64,000 bases of DNA, taken from contig NZ_JAPEQG010000003.1 of NCBI RefSeq assembly GCF_026339735.1, forward strand, positions 124,001-188,000, written 5' to 3'. Shown here piece by piece: positions 41,960 to 51,237 of this stretch. Made by a program: the position numbers and the translations under genes. Position 1 is the stretch's first letter; every line of letters begins with the position of its first letter. This DNA comes from Streptomyces sp. NBC_01669 (lineage in GTDB: Bacteria > Actinomycetota > Actinomycetes > Streptomycetales > Streptomycetaceae). Under the pieces are notes generated by a model that was given only the letters and a program-made list of their open reading frames with translations, was not told the origin of the DNA and did not search any database.

Positions 41960-42895
41960 GTGGATCTCGAAGCAGTACGTACCTTCGTCGCTGCCGCCGA
42001 CGCGGGGCAGTTCCAGGAGGCCGCCGCCGAGCTGGCGGTCACCCAGCAGGCCGTCTCCAAGCGCATCGCCGCGCTGGAGCGCAAGCTCGGCGTGCGGTTG
42101 TTCACCCGCACCCCGCGCGGCGCCGCGCTCACCATCGACGGGCAGGCGTTCCTGCCCCACGCGCGCGAGCTGCTGCGCGTCGCCGAACGCGCGGTCGCGT
42201 CCGTGCGCACCGGCCGCCGTCCACTGCGCGTCGACATCATCGCCTCGCGCGGCGCGGCGTCGGGCCTGATGCGCGGATTCCACCGCGCGCACCCCGAGAT
42301 CGACCTCGGCGTGGTGATGCTCTTCGACATCGAGACAGCCGTCGCCGCCATCCGCTCCGGCACGATCGACGCGTCCTTCCGCGCCGTCGCCGCGCCCGGC
42401 CGGCCCCTCCCCGAGGACATCGAGTCCGTCCGGGTGCTCGACGAGCCGCTCCAGCTCCTGACCGGCCCCGCCCACGCGCTGGCGGGCGCCCGGTCGGTGC
42501 CCCTCGCGCAGCTCGCCGGGCACCGGATCTGGATGCCCGGCATCGTCCCCGGCACCGAGTGGGCCGCCTACTACGACGACCTCGTCGCCGAGTTCGGCCT
42601 CACCATCGAGGCGACCGGCCCCAACTTCGGCTCCGACGCGCTCCTCGACACCGTCGCCGACACCCCGGCCCTGGCCACCTTCATGGGCGGGCAGACCCGC
42701 CTCGTCTGGCCCGCCGGCCACGGCCTGCGCCGCATCCCGGTGACCGACCCGACGCCCGTCTACCCGCACTCCCTCCTCTGGCACCGCGACAACCCCCACC
42801 CGGCGCTGGCCACCCTCCGCGCCCACCTCGCCGCCACAGCGACCGGCCACGACGCCACCGGGACCTGGACGCCGGACTGGGTCTTTCCCCGCTGA
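41960..42895 (+). CDS. LysR-family transcriptional regulator
   Basis: 311 residues. Winged helix-turn-helix VDLEAVRTFVAAADAGQFQE then AAAELAVTQQAVSKRIAALE and RKLGVRLFTRTPRGAALT, followed by a LysR effector domain (~90-300). GTG 41960 starts the conserved head. Divergent from the MFS gene, so it most likely controls that gene and itself from the shared 139-bp region (41821-41959). Effector unknown. Confidence 0.9.
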   Translation: MDLEAVRTFVAAADAGQFQEAAAELAVTQQAVSKRIAALERKLGVRLFTRTPRGAALTIDGQAFLPHARELLRVAERAVASVRTGRRPLRVDIIASRGAASGLMRGFHRAHPEIDLGVVMLFDIETAVAAIRSGTIDASFRAVAAPGRPLPEDIESVRVLDEPLQLLTGPAHALAGARSVPLAQLAGHRIWMPGIVPGTEWAAYYDDLVAEFGLTIEATGPNFGSDALLDTVADTPALATFMGGQTRLVWPAGHGLRRIPVTDPTPVYPHSLLWHRDNPHPALATLRAHLAATATGHDATGTWTPDWVFPR

Positions 42896-43263
42896 ACGCC
42901 TCCGCGTCCGCGGTCACCGTGGCCGGATCGCCGGACGGTAGCTCGGGGGCAGACGTGGCCATCGGCACACTCCCGCTCTCCCCACGCTGGGGGATGGAGG
43001 GTGCGATGTCGTCGGTGACACCAGCCGGCCCTCGACGTGCGGCCGCAAAGGTGCGCCGGAGTGGCCGGACGCGACACGAGGACCAGATCCGTCCCTCACA
43101 CGTATCATCTCTCCTCACACACATGACACCATGAGGTGATGCCACCGGGTACCCGGTGTGCAGCGTCATGAGCGCGCTGCCGGCCGTCCCCCGGGCGGGC
43201 CGATGAGCCACAGCGGCAGGGGCCCTGGGTATCCGGCCGCGCGACGAGAGGATCAGATCGACC
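42896..43263. other. Gene-free stretch between LysR and the DUF2188 gene
   Basis: No supported frame. A partly paired CATCTCTCCTCA/TGAGGTGATG repeat (about 43105-43141) may be a terminator or operator. GAGAGG at its end serves as ribosome-binding site for the next gene. Confidence 0.35.
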
Positions 43264-43422
43264 ATGCCGAAGGTTCTGCGGGACGAAGACACCGTCCAGG
43301 TCCGGAGCGATGTCTACTCGGTGTCCGGCAGCAACACCAACTGGGTGATCGTCAAGGAAGGCGACAGCCATGGTTCAGCCGAGGAAGCCGCTCTGGCGGC
43401 CCGCGAACATGCGATCAGGTGA
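43264..43422 (+). CDS. DUF2188-like small protein, 52 residues
   Basis: MPKVLRDEDTVQVRSDVYSV then SGSNTNWVIVKEGDSHGSAE and EAALAAREHAIR. The pattern of a W-V-K strand followed by A-A-R-E helix fits DUF2188, small proteins of unknown role found with HNH or regulator genes. ATG 43264 has GAGAGG nearby. Codon bias is strong for a short frame. A CCGTGG-rich stem at ~43473-43497 may terminate it. Confidence 0.65.
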   Translation: MPKVLRDEDTVQVRSDVYSVSGSNTNWVIVKEGDSHGSAEEAALAAREHAIR

Positions 43423-43770
43423 CGGTTCCCGGCCCCGTGGCGTGCACCGAGGTACTCTGCCGCGCTCCCGGACCGTGGGCCCACAGGTGGGCCACGGCCG
43501 CAACACACAGCGGTCCACAAAGGGTCTCCGCGGGCGTTCGACGACACACCTGCCGAGCACTCTGTACGGAGTGAGCCTGATGTGGGTGGCTGCCACGCGC
43601 CCTTGGCGGTCGAAGAAATGCCGGCGCCAACTATATGAGCGAGTACATCGGCGCCTATCGTGAAGGGTGAAAATGCCCAGCGTATCGCCTGGCACCGACA
43701 CTTATCTGCACGGGGCCCTCGGCGTGGGTACCATGCGCAACATCATTCATAGCGAGGGAGTGAAACGGTT
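43423..43770. other. Intergenic region before the wHTH-like gene
   Basis: No gene seen. It contains a short stem (CCGTGGGCCCA / TGGGCCACGG, ~43473-43497). It ends with GAGGGAG (43754-43760) before GTG 43771. Confidence 0.35.
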
Positions 43771-44313
43771 GTGACCAGCCAGTCAGCCGCTACGTTCCGA
43801 TCGCGGTTGGTAGAACAAGCCGCGTCGGACCTGGAGGAGAACCACCGCCGACAGCAGGAGCTGACGGAGAGGATCATGGTCTTGAAGCAGGAGGAGGCCC
43901 TCCTGACAGACATTCTGAAGCTCGCCGAGCGGTACGTGGGTTTCGCCGATCCGTCGCGTCTGCCTGAGCAGTTGCAGAACGAGCCCGCCGTCGCAAAGGC
44001 GAAGCGAGCACCCGCCGCAGCCGCTGCGCGACGCTCGGCCGGGACCAGCCGTGGGGCAGGTGACACAGCGGTCGGCGCGAAGGGGAAGTCGCGCCAGCCG
44101 CTGCTCGGTGACCTGCTGATGGACCTGCTCGGCAAGCACGACGGGCCTCGCCTGGCGAAGGAACTGCGGGACGAGCTTCTGGAGAAGCACCCGGACCGGA
44201 ACCCGACTCCGCAGGTGGTACGGAACACGCTCGAATCGCTGGTCGCCAAGGGACGCATCCAGCGTCACAAGCAGCAGCGTTCCGTCATGTACACCCTCGT
44301 GGAGCACGACTGA
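43771..44313 (+). CDS. Putative winged-helix DNA-binding protein with coiled-coil head
   Basis: 180 residues. Residues ~10-50 (AASDLEENHRRQQELTERIM then VLKQEEALLTDILKLAERYV) form a probable coiled coil. An Ala/Lys/Arg linker follows. The C-terminal region PLLGDLLMDLLGKHDGPRLA...PTPQVVRNTLESLVAKGRIQ then RHKQQRSVMYTLVE looks like a winged helix with a wing-end YTL. The family is typical of Streptomyces regulators next to DUF2188 genes, but the exact role is not known. GAGGGAG precedes GTG 43771. Confidence 0.7.
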   Translation: MTSQSAATFRSRLVEQAASDLEENHRRQQELTERIMVLKQEEALLTDILKLAERYVGFADPSRLPEQLQNEPAVAKAKRAPAAAAARRSAGTSRGAGDTAVGAKGKSRQPLLGDLLMDLLGKHDGPRLAKELRDELLEKHPDRNPTPQVVRNTLESLVAKGRIQRHKQQRSVMYTLVEHD

Positions 44314-44394
44314 CATGTTCGTGTGTCCCGCGCGCGGTGGCTCACGGAGCCGGACGCATGTGTGCGCTCCGTGCGACGTTGTCCCGCTGCGGGG

Positions 44395-44545
44395 CTCCGG
44401 GCATGACCGGGGGTCCTCCTGCAGGACGGTATCCGCCAGCCGTCGCACCTGATCGACCTCGTCGACGGCCGGGTCGAGCACGAGTCCGTCGCCGCCGAGG
44501 TCGTGGAAAGCCCTGACCCTCGCCCGTACGGCCTCCGCTCCCCAC
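44395..44545 (-). pseudogene. C-terminal fragment of a luciferase-like flavin monooxygenase
   Basis: The minus strand reads AEAVRARVRAFHDLGGDGLV then LDPAVDEVDQVRRLADTVLQ, matching the final helix of LLM-class oxidoreductases. It is joined to the broken end of the GPP34 gene, so a deletion fused the two. Confidence 0.35.
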
Positions 44546-44589
44546 GCACCTCGGCGGCTCCCGCCCGCGCACCGTCCGGTCCGGCCGGC

Positions 44590-44965
44590 GGGTGGTGACC
44601 GTGGACGTAGGCTCGGCCCTGCTTGCCCTGAGCCCGATACCCCGCGGGGGGACGACGAGTCCGGCCCGTTCCAGGTCCTCGGCGTAGGCCGCGGCGAGTC
44701 GGGCGCCGCGGCGCCACAGCCAGTCCCCGACGGTCTCGTACGGTTCCCGGCGGACGAGCGAGGCGAGCGCCTGGCCCAGCAGGCGGTCGCCCGTCGTCAC
44801 CCGCGGTCCGGGCACCATACGGTCGCCGTCGAGGGTCAGCGCCCCGCTCTCCAGCAGGTCGATCGCCTCGGCCCCCGCCAGGACCAGGGAGAGGTCGCCC
44901 TGTTCCACGGACCGGTCCGGCGGCAGACCCAGGGTGACGAGCGCTAGATCGCGTGCGGTGGTCAA
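44590..44965 (-). pseudogene. GPP34 (GOLPH3/VPS74-like) protein, C-terminally truncated
   Basis: TTG 44965 gives LTTARDLALVTLGLPPDRSV then EQGDLSLVLAGAEAIDLLES and RVTTGDRLLGQALASLVRRE, typical of actinomycete GPP34 proteins of ~220 residues that associate with membranes. After about residue 125 (VVPPRGIGLRASRAEPTST) the frame becomes Arg/Gly-rich and reads into an LLM remnant, so the C-terminal third is missing. The original TTG start sits inside the duplicated target of the IS4 element. Confidence 0.65.
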
Positions 44966-46513
44966 GAGCAACACCGTTGCGTTAGCGCCGTGAGCGGCTA
45001 TTGAGGCCGTGGTCGAAGAACGCGACGGTGGTGTGGACGGTGTAGTTCTGGGCCTTCTGAGGGTGCTGTCCGGCGTTCGGTCCGTACTTGCTGGTGGGGT
45101 TCTTGCGGGTGCGGGCCTTCACTCGTTGCCGTCGGTGGGCGGGCAGGAGGGCGTCCAGGGCCGCGTGGCCGATCGTGCCGACCAGGTCGACGAGGGCGTT
45201 GGGGAAGATTCCATGACCGGCGGTGACGGTGTCGGTTGCGGCGGCCAGCAGGACGGTGAAACTGATCCGTTCCATGGGTACTTCCGGCCGACCGGTCAGG
45301 GCATCGTCGCCGGCGCGGATCAGAGCCTGGTAGGCGGTGAGCAGGGCGTAGACCTCCTGGTCGAGGCCATCGATGCTGCGGGAGCGCAGGACGCGGCCGT
45401 CGAGCATCGTGGCCTTGATAGAAAAATACGTAGTTTCCGCCTGCCACCTGCGGTGATAGAGATCAACGAGCTCGGCGGCCGGATACCGGACGGGGTCCAG
45501 CAGGTTGGTGATCAGCCGCCACTGCTCGGAGCGGACGGTGCCATCGGCCAAGGTGACGGTGAGGGTCGCCTCGATCACGCGTACCGGCAGCAGTACTCGC
45601 AGGACGCCGTAGCCGATGCGGGCGATGTAGGAGCCGTCGCCCAGGTGCCCGGCGGGGGTGGGGACACGGCGGGCCCCGGAGCGCACCAGGAACCGCGCCC
45701 CGCTCTGATGGACGGCATCGAGGAACTCGTTGCCGTCGAAGGCCGCGTCGGCCAGCAGGAGCATCGTCTTGTCCAGGGCGGCCAGAAGCCGCTTGGCATA
45801 GGGGAGTTCACCCTCGGACTCCGGTCCGAAGGCGGCGGCTATGAGCGCGCGGGTGCCGCACTCGACCAGGGTCAGCAGCCGCAGGAGCGGATAGCCGAAC
45901 TCCAGCCCCTCCCCGGCCCGTTTGGGGTAGCGCCAGGTGAGCGTCGCGTCGTCGGGGGTGTGCAGCAGGGTCCCGTCGACGGCCACCGTGCGCAGACCCC
46001 GGTAGAAGGACCCGTCCTGCCCGGGCCGGGCGACGGGCCCGGCCAGCGTCTCGAACAGACGCCGCAGAGGTGCGGCCCCCACCCTGCGCCTGGCCCGCGT
46101 CAGCGAGGAGACCGCGGGACGCACCAGGGCCAGCGGGGTCAGGGCGGCGGTCAGTTTGGACCACACCGTACGGTACGAGCGGTGCTCGAACAGCGCGAGA
46201 GCGAGCACGAAGTACACCACCACCCGCGAAGGCAGCAGCCGCAGGCGCTTCTCGCGCCGGCCGGTCTCCTCCAGCACCGCGTCCACCAGCGCAAAGTCCA
46301 CGACCTGGGTCAACTCCCCCAGATGACCCGGCGCGAACACACCCCGGGCTGTCTCGATCGTGGACGTGATGACAGACTTCTCCTGCAACGGGACCCCTGA
46401 CCTTGATCGATTTTCTTCGCCGATCGTTGATCTATCAGGTGGTCCCGTTGCGCTGTTCAGCAGGGCTTGACGTACAGCTCAGGGGCCAAACGCAACGGTG
46501 TTGTGGTCAAGAG
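44959..46513. mobile_element. IS4-family insertion sequence with 10-bp target duplication
   Basis: Direct repeats TGGTCAAGAG at 44959-44968 and 46504-46513 flank an element of 1,535 bp (44969-46503) with 15-bp perfect inverted repeats CAACACCGTTGCGTT (44969-44983 and 46489-46503). The duplication length is normal for IS4. It sits at the stop/start overlap of the flavin reductase and GPP34 genes. Confidence 0.93.
44982..46388 (-). CDS. IS4-family transposase, intact
   Basis: 468 residues. Asp in LRTVAVDGTLLHTPDD, Asp in KTMLLLADAAFDGNEFLDAV and the family YREK signature in VDLYHRRWQAETTYFSIKAT (Tyr-x2-Arg-x3-Glu-x6-Lys). The frame is uninterrupted and the element ends are perfect, so this is the best candidate for a recently active element here. 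The C-terminus is basic (RQRVKARTRKNPTSKYGP). Confidence 0.94.
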   Translation of the reverse strand: MQEKSVITSTIETARGVFAPGHLGELTQVVDFALVDAVLEETGRREKRLRLLPSRVVVYFVLALALFEHRSYRTVWSKLTAALTPLALVRPAVSSLTRARRRVGAAPLRRLFETLAGPVARPGQDGSFYRGLRTVAVDGTLLHTPDDATLTWRYPKRAGEGLEFGYPLLRLLTLVECGTRALIAAAFGPESEGELPYAKRLLAALDKTMLLLADAAFDGNEFLDAVHQSGARFLVRSGARRVPTPAGHLGDGSYIARIGYGVLRVLLPVRVIEATLTVTLADGTVRSEQWRLITNLLDPVRYPAAELVDLYHRRWQAETTYFSIKATMLDGRVLRSRSIDGLDQEVYALLTAYQALIRAGDDALTGRPEVPMERISFTVLLAAATDTVTAGHGIFPNALVDLVGTIGHAALDALLPAHRRQRVKARTRKNPTSKYGPNAGQHPQKAQNYTVHTTVAFFDHGLNSRSRR

Positions 46514-47946
46514 TCCCTCCTGGTCTCCAGCAGGCGCAGCCACACCTCGCTGATCGTGGGGAAGGCGGGTACGGCGTGCCAGAGGCGGTCGACGGGCACC
46601 TCTGCGGTGATGGCGACGGTGGCCGAGTACAGCAGTTCACCGACGCCCGGTCCGGCAAAGGTGGCGCCGACCACGACCTGACGGTCGCGATCGATGAGAA
46701 TGCGGGCCTTGCCCCGGTAGTCGGGGCGGTACTGGAGGGCTCCGGCGAGGTGGCCGATCTCGTGGTCGACGACCTCTACGGCGCGACCGGTGAGCTCGGC
46801 CTCGCGGACGGTCAGGCCCACGGAGGCGACCTCGGGGTCGGTGAAGACGACGCCCGGGACCGCCTCGGTGTCGGCCGTCCCGCTGTGCGGTGCCCAGCGG
46901 CCGGTGTCCAACTGCTCACCACGGGCCCGGGCACCGATCACGGCACCCGCGATGCGGGCCTGGTACTTGCCCTGGTGGGTGAAGAGTGCCCGGTGGTTGA
47001 CGTCTCCGACGGCGTACAGCCAGTTCCCGGGGACGGCGGTGACCGTCAGGCTGTCGTCGGTGGCGAGCCAGTCGCCCGGGACCAGTCCCACGGTGTCGAG
47101 CCCGATGTCCTCCGAGCGCGGAGCGCGGCCGGTGGCGAACAGGATCTCGTCGGCGGTCAGTTCACCGTCGTCCGTCAGAGTGATCCGGACCTCCCCGTCC
47201 TGCGTCCGCTCCGCTGCGGCCACCGAGACGTTGAACCGGACGTCCGCGCCGGCTTCCCGCAGCCGCTCGGTGACCAGCTTCCCGGCGAGGGGCTCCATGC
47301 GGGGCAGCAGCCCGTCCCCACGGGCGAGCAGGGTGACCCGGCTGCCCAGTGCCTGCCAGGCGGTGGCCATCTCGACGCCCACCACACCCGCGCCGACAAC
47401 CACCAGGCGCCCGGGCGGTTTCCGGGCGCTGGTCGCCTCCCGACTGGTCCAGGGTCTGAGGCTCTCGATCCCGGGCAGCGGGGGCAGAGCCGCGCGACTG
47501 CCGGTGCATACGGCGACGGCGTGCCGGGCACGCAGCCGGACGGTGCCGCCGTCCGGGGTCTCCACCGACACCTCGCGCTCTCCCGCCAGGCGTCCGTGAC
47601 CGCGCAGAAGGTCGATGCCGACTGACTTGATCCACTCGGTCTGGCCGTCGTCCTTCCAGTCGGCGGACATGCGATCGCGATGCGCGAGGACGGCCTCGAT
47701 GTCCAACGGTTCGTTGACGGCGGGGTGGATGCCGGGAACGTGTACGGCGTCGGCGCGAAGCAGCACCGGGCGCAGCAATGCCTTGCTGGGCTCACAGGCC
47801 CAGTACGAGCACTCGCCGCCGGCCAGTTCGCTCTCCACGATGACGGTGCTCAGGCCCGCGGCGGCGGTGCGGTCCGCGACGTTCTCACCTACCGGCCCTG
47901 CGCCGATCACGATGACGTCGTAGGTGCGGATGTTCTCGGTCGACAT
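46507..47946 (-). CDS. NAD(P)/FAD-dependent disulfide oxidoreductase
   Basis: 479 residues. FAD-binding YDVIVIGAGPVGENVADRTA, redox-active disulfide region GGECSYWACEPSKALLRP (CxxxxC), NAD-binding RLVVVGAGVVGVEMATAWQA, FAD loop WLYAVGDVNHRALFTHQGKY and the dimerisation domain ending HAVPAFPTISEVWLRLLE. It belongs with dihydrolipoamide dehydrogenase, mercuric and mycothione reductases; the usual His-Pro near the C-terminus is replaced by VPAFPT, so the substrate is uncertain. The stop TGA originally overlapped the GPP34 start and is preserved by the IS4 target duplication. Confidence 0.88.
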   Translation of the reverse strand: MSTENIRTYDVIVIGAGPVGENVADRTAAAGLSTVIVESELAGGECSYWACEPSKALLRPVLLRADAVHVPGIHPAVNEPLDIEAVLAHRDRMSADWKDDGQTEWIKSVGIDLLRGHGRLAGEREVSVETPDGGTVRLRARHAVAVCTGSRAALPPLPGIESLRPWTSREATSARKPPGRLVVVGAGVVGVEMATAWQALGSRVTLLARGDGLLPRMEPLAGKLVTERLREAGADVRFNVSVAAAERTQDGEVRITLTDDGELTADEILFATGRAPRSEDIGLDTVGLVPGDWLATDDSLTVTAVPGNWLYAVGDVNHRALFTHQGKYQARIAGAVIGARARGEQLDTGRWAPHSGTADTEAVPGVVFTDPEVASVGLTVREAELTGRAVEVVDHEIGHLAGALQYRPDYRGKARILIDRDRQVVVGATFAGPGVGELLYSATVAITAEVPVDRLWHAVPAFPTISEVWLRLLETRRDS

Positions 47947-48080
47947 GTGTCCTCCGGTGGATGGACGGGGCCGGGGGGATGGGGCCGGGTGGATGTCCTG
48001 GCGCCGGGGATGGCGGCCCCGGTGCGGCGGGAGAGGTCAGCCGCGTCGGGACCGGGTCTCAGCGGCCGGGGGCGCGCCGG

Positions 48081-49017
48081 GTGACCTCCTGGAGGAACCA
48101 CTCGTTGAGAAGATTCCTCCCCACCTCCCGCGCGGGACGCGCGCTCACGGTGGGTGCCGCACTGCTCTCCGCGGGGGCTGCCCTCGCACCGGCCGGAACG
48201 GCCGCGGCGAGCACGGCCACGGAGAGCCGGCACACGGTGGACTACGTCGCTCTCGGCGACTCGTACGCCTCCGCGCCCCTTGTACCCATCCAGCTCGATA
48301 CGACCTGCCTGCGCTCCGACCAAAACTACGCGTCGCTGGTGACACGGTCGAAGGCCGCGACGCTGACGGACGTCACCTGCTCCGGGGCCACCACCGCCGA
48401 CATGACGGCCCCGCAGAGCGACGGTGTGCCGGCGCAGCTCGACGTCCTCGGCCGGGGTACCGACCTGGTCACCGTCACCATCGGCGGCAACGACATCGGC
48501 TTCTCGACGGTGCTGGGCACCTGCGTCCAGCTCATGTCCGGCAACCCGGGGGGCACCCCGTGCCAGACCCACTACTCGGGTACCGGAACGGACCGGATCA
48601 CGGACGCGATCACCGAGACCGGGCCGAAGGTCGCACAGGTGCTGCGTGGCATCCACCGCCGCGCGCCGCGCGCCCGTGTCGTGGTGGTCGGCTATCCCGA
48701 TCTCTTCCCCGACGACGGGGTGGGCTGCACCAGCAGGAGCGTGCCGCTGGCCGCAGGGCGACTTCGCCTGGCTTCGCGACAAGGAGAAGGAGCTCAACGC
48801 CATGCTGGCCCGCCAGGCGCGGCACAGCGGGGCACGGTACGTGAACACGTACACGGCGACCGTCGGGCACGACCTCTGCAAGCCGACCGGTGAGCGGTGG
48901 ATCGAGACCTTCGCCCCCGAGACACCGGCGGCGCCGGTGCACCCCAACGCCGCGGGTGAGAGCGCGATGGCCACCGCCGTCGAGGGCGCCCTCGCACATC
49001 ACGGCCGGCACCACTGA
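48081..49017 (+). pseudogene. Secreted SGNH/GDSL hydrolase, one-base frameshift
   Basis: GTG 48081 gives VTSWRNHSLRRFLPTSRAGR, a signal peptide, then block I VDYVALGDSYASAP with the nucleophile Ser, TIGGNDIGFS (block III) and CVQLMSGNPGG. At 48756-48758 a run of three G where two are expected shifts the frame after VPLAAG; the rest (DFAWLRDKEKELNAMLARQA ... VHPNAAGESAMATAVEGALA with the catalytic His) continues in another frame to TGA 49015. The family comprises secreted lipases and esterases of Streptomyces. Either a true pseudogene or a homopolymer sequencing error, since nothing else is damaged. Confidence 0.8.
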
Positions 49018-49107
49018 CGTTCGTGTCGTAGCGCGGTCGCCCGACCGGACGGCGGCTCGGGCCCTCTGCCCGCCCGTCCCACCAGGGCGCTGCCGGCTTG
49101 TGGGTTC

Positions 49108-49149
49108 CCAGGGCGGGCCCGGCACGATTCCGTGCCGGGCCCGCCCTGG
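49108..49149. terminator. 19-bp perfect hairpin after the SGNH gene
   Basis: 49108-49126 pairs perfectly with 49131-49149 around the loop ATTC. It begins 91 bases after the stop codon and is the strongest stem in the window. No U-tract, as usual in Streptomyces. Confidence 0.85.
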
Positions 49150-49429
49150 CCCGTGGCCCCACGCGGTTCTGTGAGTCACAGGAAACTGGACGGCGGTGGA
49201 CCGTATCCCATGAGTGTCACGCTCTGCGCCCAGCTCCACACCTGTGTGGTGGGCCAGGCAGGCTCTTCGGAGCCTGACGCGCTCCTGGACGGCGGCTCGC
49301 CGGGGACGGTGGTGACACTGCCGGGAGCGGGCCGAGGAAGCCTGGCGCGCCCTACGTGTGTGTGGGTCGTGAGAGCCATGTCCCGTCCTCGCTCTTCGGT
49401 AGCCGGTGTGGGTGTGTGGGAGAGGGGAA

Positions 49430-49468
49430 GCGGGTCCCGTGCCGGGGGGAAGGGGGCACGGGACCCGC
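49430..49468. terminator. 14-bp hairpin after ohr
   Basis: GCGGGTCCCGTGCC (49430-49443) pairs with 49455-49468 around an 11-nt loop, 19 bases from the ohr stop codon on the minus strand. Confidence 0.8.
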
Positions 49469-49487
49469 GGTCAGAGGGAGGAACGGG

Positions 49488-49916
49488 TCAGGCGGCGGCG
49501 CTGGCGTTGATGGTGACGGGAACGTTGTCGCGCGTGGCCTTGGAGTACGGGCAGATCTGGTGGGCGGCGTGTGCGAGTTCCTCGGCCGTGGCCTGGTCCA
49601 CACCGCCGAGGACGGGGGTGAGGACCGCGGAGAGGGAGAACTCGCCGTCGTCGCCGTGGGTGAGAGTGATCTCGGCCGTGATGGTGGTGCTGGTCAGCCG
49701 GACCTTGCGCAGGCTGGCGGCGCGACGCAGGGCACCGAGGAAGCAGGCGGCCCAGCCGGCGGCCAGGAGCTGCTCGGGGTTGGTCGCGGTGCCGGAGCCG
49801 CCGAGTTCCTTGGGGAGAGCGAGGCTGGTGTCCAGCAGGCCGTCGGAGGAGCGGACATGACCACCGTTCCGGCCCTCTCCGTCGACGTCGACAACGGCGG
49901 TGTAGGTGACTGCCAT
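49488..49916 (-). CDS. ohr: Organic hydroperoxide resistance protein (OsmC/Ohr)
   Basis: 142 residues, full length. Peroxidatic Cys in LLAAGWAACFLGALRRAASL and resolving Cys in HAAHQICPYSKATRDNVPVT, with the Arg/Glu region typical of Ohr. The enzyme reduces organic peroxides with lipoamide-type thiols. No OhrR gene is adjacent. The upstream region contains GTGACGT/ACGTCAC (about 49996-50026), a possible operator. Confidence 0.92.
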   Translation of the reverse strand: MAVTYTAVVDVDGEGRNGGHVRSSDGLLDTSLALPKELGGSGTATNPEQLLAAGWAACFLGALRRAASLRKVRLTSTTITAEITLTHGDDGEFSLSAVLTPVLGGVDQATAEELAHAAHQICPYSKATRDNVPVTINASAAA

Positions 49917-50672
49917 GACTGGTGCTCCCCATCTGGGTCTGGAGGTCTTGGGTCATTCCCTGACCAGGACGCTTTCTCGTCACTGGCTGAGGAGGTGACG
50001 TAAGCATGGCAGGTTTTCACGTCACCCGTCAAGGCGGTGACTAATGTCTGCTTGCGGCCGCCTCCGACACGTGTCGCGCGCGCTCCGTGCCGCAAGCGCC
50101 TCCGTGGCACACGCGCCTGCGTGCCGCACACGCCCCCGCACTCCTTCTGCGACATGCCCGAGCCTTGCCGCCGGCAGCGAGTCACATGTGCCGCACCGCC
50201 TCGGATTCCACCGCGCGGATGAACCGCACACAGCGCACCGGGAGGGGCTGCCCGAGGCACGAGGGTCCCTGTGCAGATTACGTACGACGGCTGCCGCACC
50301 TGGCGTGCGACAGCCGTCCGCGACCGGAACCACGGCACGTTCCGAGCGGCAGAATGCCCGGCCCTCGCTCGTCCTCCCCTATGCGGACTCCGGCCCGGCT
50401 GCAGCTTGGGTCGCCACCACTTCACGCTGTCCCGGCCACAGTGGCGTCGCGCGGACGATCTCGTAGCCGCCTTCGTCCAGGACGGCTACCGGCGAACCAG
50501 ACGGGGTCGTCCTCGTCGACTTGACGACCACGAAGGTGTTGTCGGAGTAGTTGAGGTCGCTGATCATCATGAACAGCGCGTCCTCGGACGGGTCGTAGAT
50601 AACGACTCGGTACGCGATAGCCAGAGACTCCGAGGGATGCGATGGCCCTGGCGATCCTGCGAGACTGCCGAC
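49917..50672. other. Region upstream of grpB-like gene, with one possible small minus-strand gene
   Basis: Bases 49917-50270 hold no supported gene. From about 50639 down to 50379 the minus strand encodes LAIAYRVVIYDPSEDALFMM then ISDLNYSDNTFVVVKSTRTT, PSGSPVAVLDEGGYEIVRAT and LWPGQREVVATQAAAGPESA, which has coding-like composition and a plausible beta-rich fold. No convincing start codon or family is seen, so it may be a remnant. Confidence 0.35.
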
Positions 50673-51206
50673 ATGACTGCCATGATCGTGGTCAGTGACT
50701 ACAACCCCCGATGGGCCGAGCGGTTCGAGGATCTGCGGCAGCGACTGGCACCTCACGTCGCGGATCTGGCTGTGTCCATCGAGCATGTCGGCAGTACGGC
50801 CGTGCCCGGGTGCGCCGCCAAGCCAATCATCGACCTCGACATCCTGGTGTCCGAGGAGGCAGTCATACCCGAGTTGATCTCCCGGCTCGCCGCGCAGGGC
50901 TACCGACACGAAGGCGATCCGGGGATTCGAGGACGGGAGGCATTCCAGGCCCCTCCTGCGGCTCCCGAACATCATCTGTACAGGGTGGCCGCGGGCTCAA
51001 AGCCCCACCTTGATCACGTCCTACTCCGTGATTACCTGCGTCAGCGGCCCGATGAAGTCCGGCGCTACAGCGCGTTGAAGGTGGACCTGGCGCAGCGGTT
51101 CCCTGCCGACAGCGAGGGCAGGGCGGCCTACTCAGCAGCGAAGAGCGCGCTGGCCGAGGAACTGGCCGCGAAGTCCTACGCTGCTCGGGCCGCCGGCGCA
51201 TCGTGA
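50673..51206 (+). CDS. GrpB-family nucleotidyltransferase-fold protein
   Basis: 177 residues from ATG 50673. YNPRWAERFEDLRQRLAPHV then SIEHVGSTAVPGCAAKPIID with the G-S-T and D-x-D-like IDLDILVSEE, then HHLYRVAAGSKPHLDHVLLR and RDYLRQRPDEVRRYSALKVD. This is the UPF0157/GrpB pattern, related to nucleotidyltransferases; function is mostly unknown. An IR pairing CCGCACGGG with CCCGTGCGG at ~51218-51262 may terminate it and overlaps the next remnant. Confidence 0.85.
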   Translation: MTAMIVVSDYNPRWAERFEDLRQRLAPHVADLAVSIEHVGSTAVPGCAAKPIIDLDILVSEEAVIPELISRLAAQGYRHEGDPGIRGREAFQAPPAAPEHHLYRVAAGSKPHLDHVLLRDYLRQRPDEVRRYSALKVDLAQRFPADSEGRAAYSAAKSALAEELAAKSYAARAAGAS

Positions 51207-51237
51207 CGCGAGGCGGACCGCACGGGTTGGTGATGTT

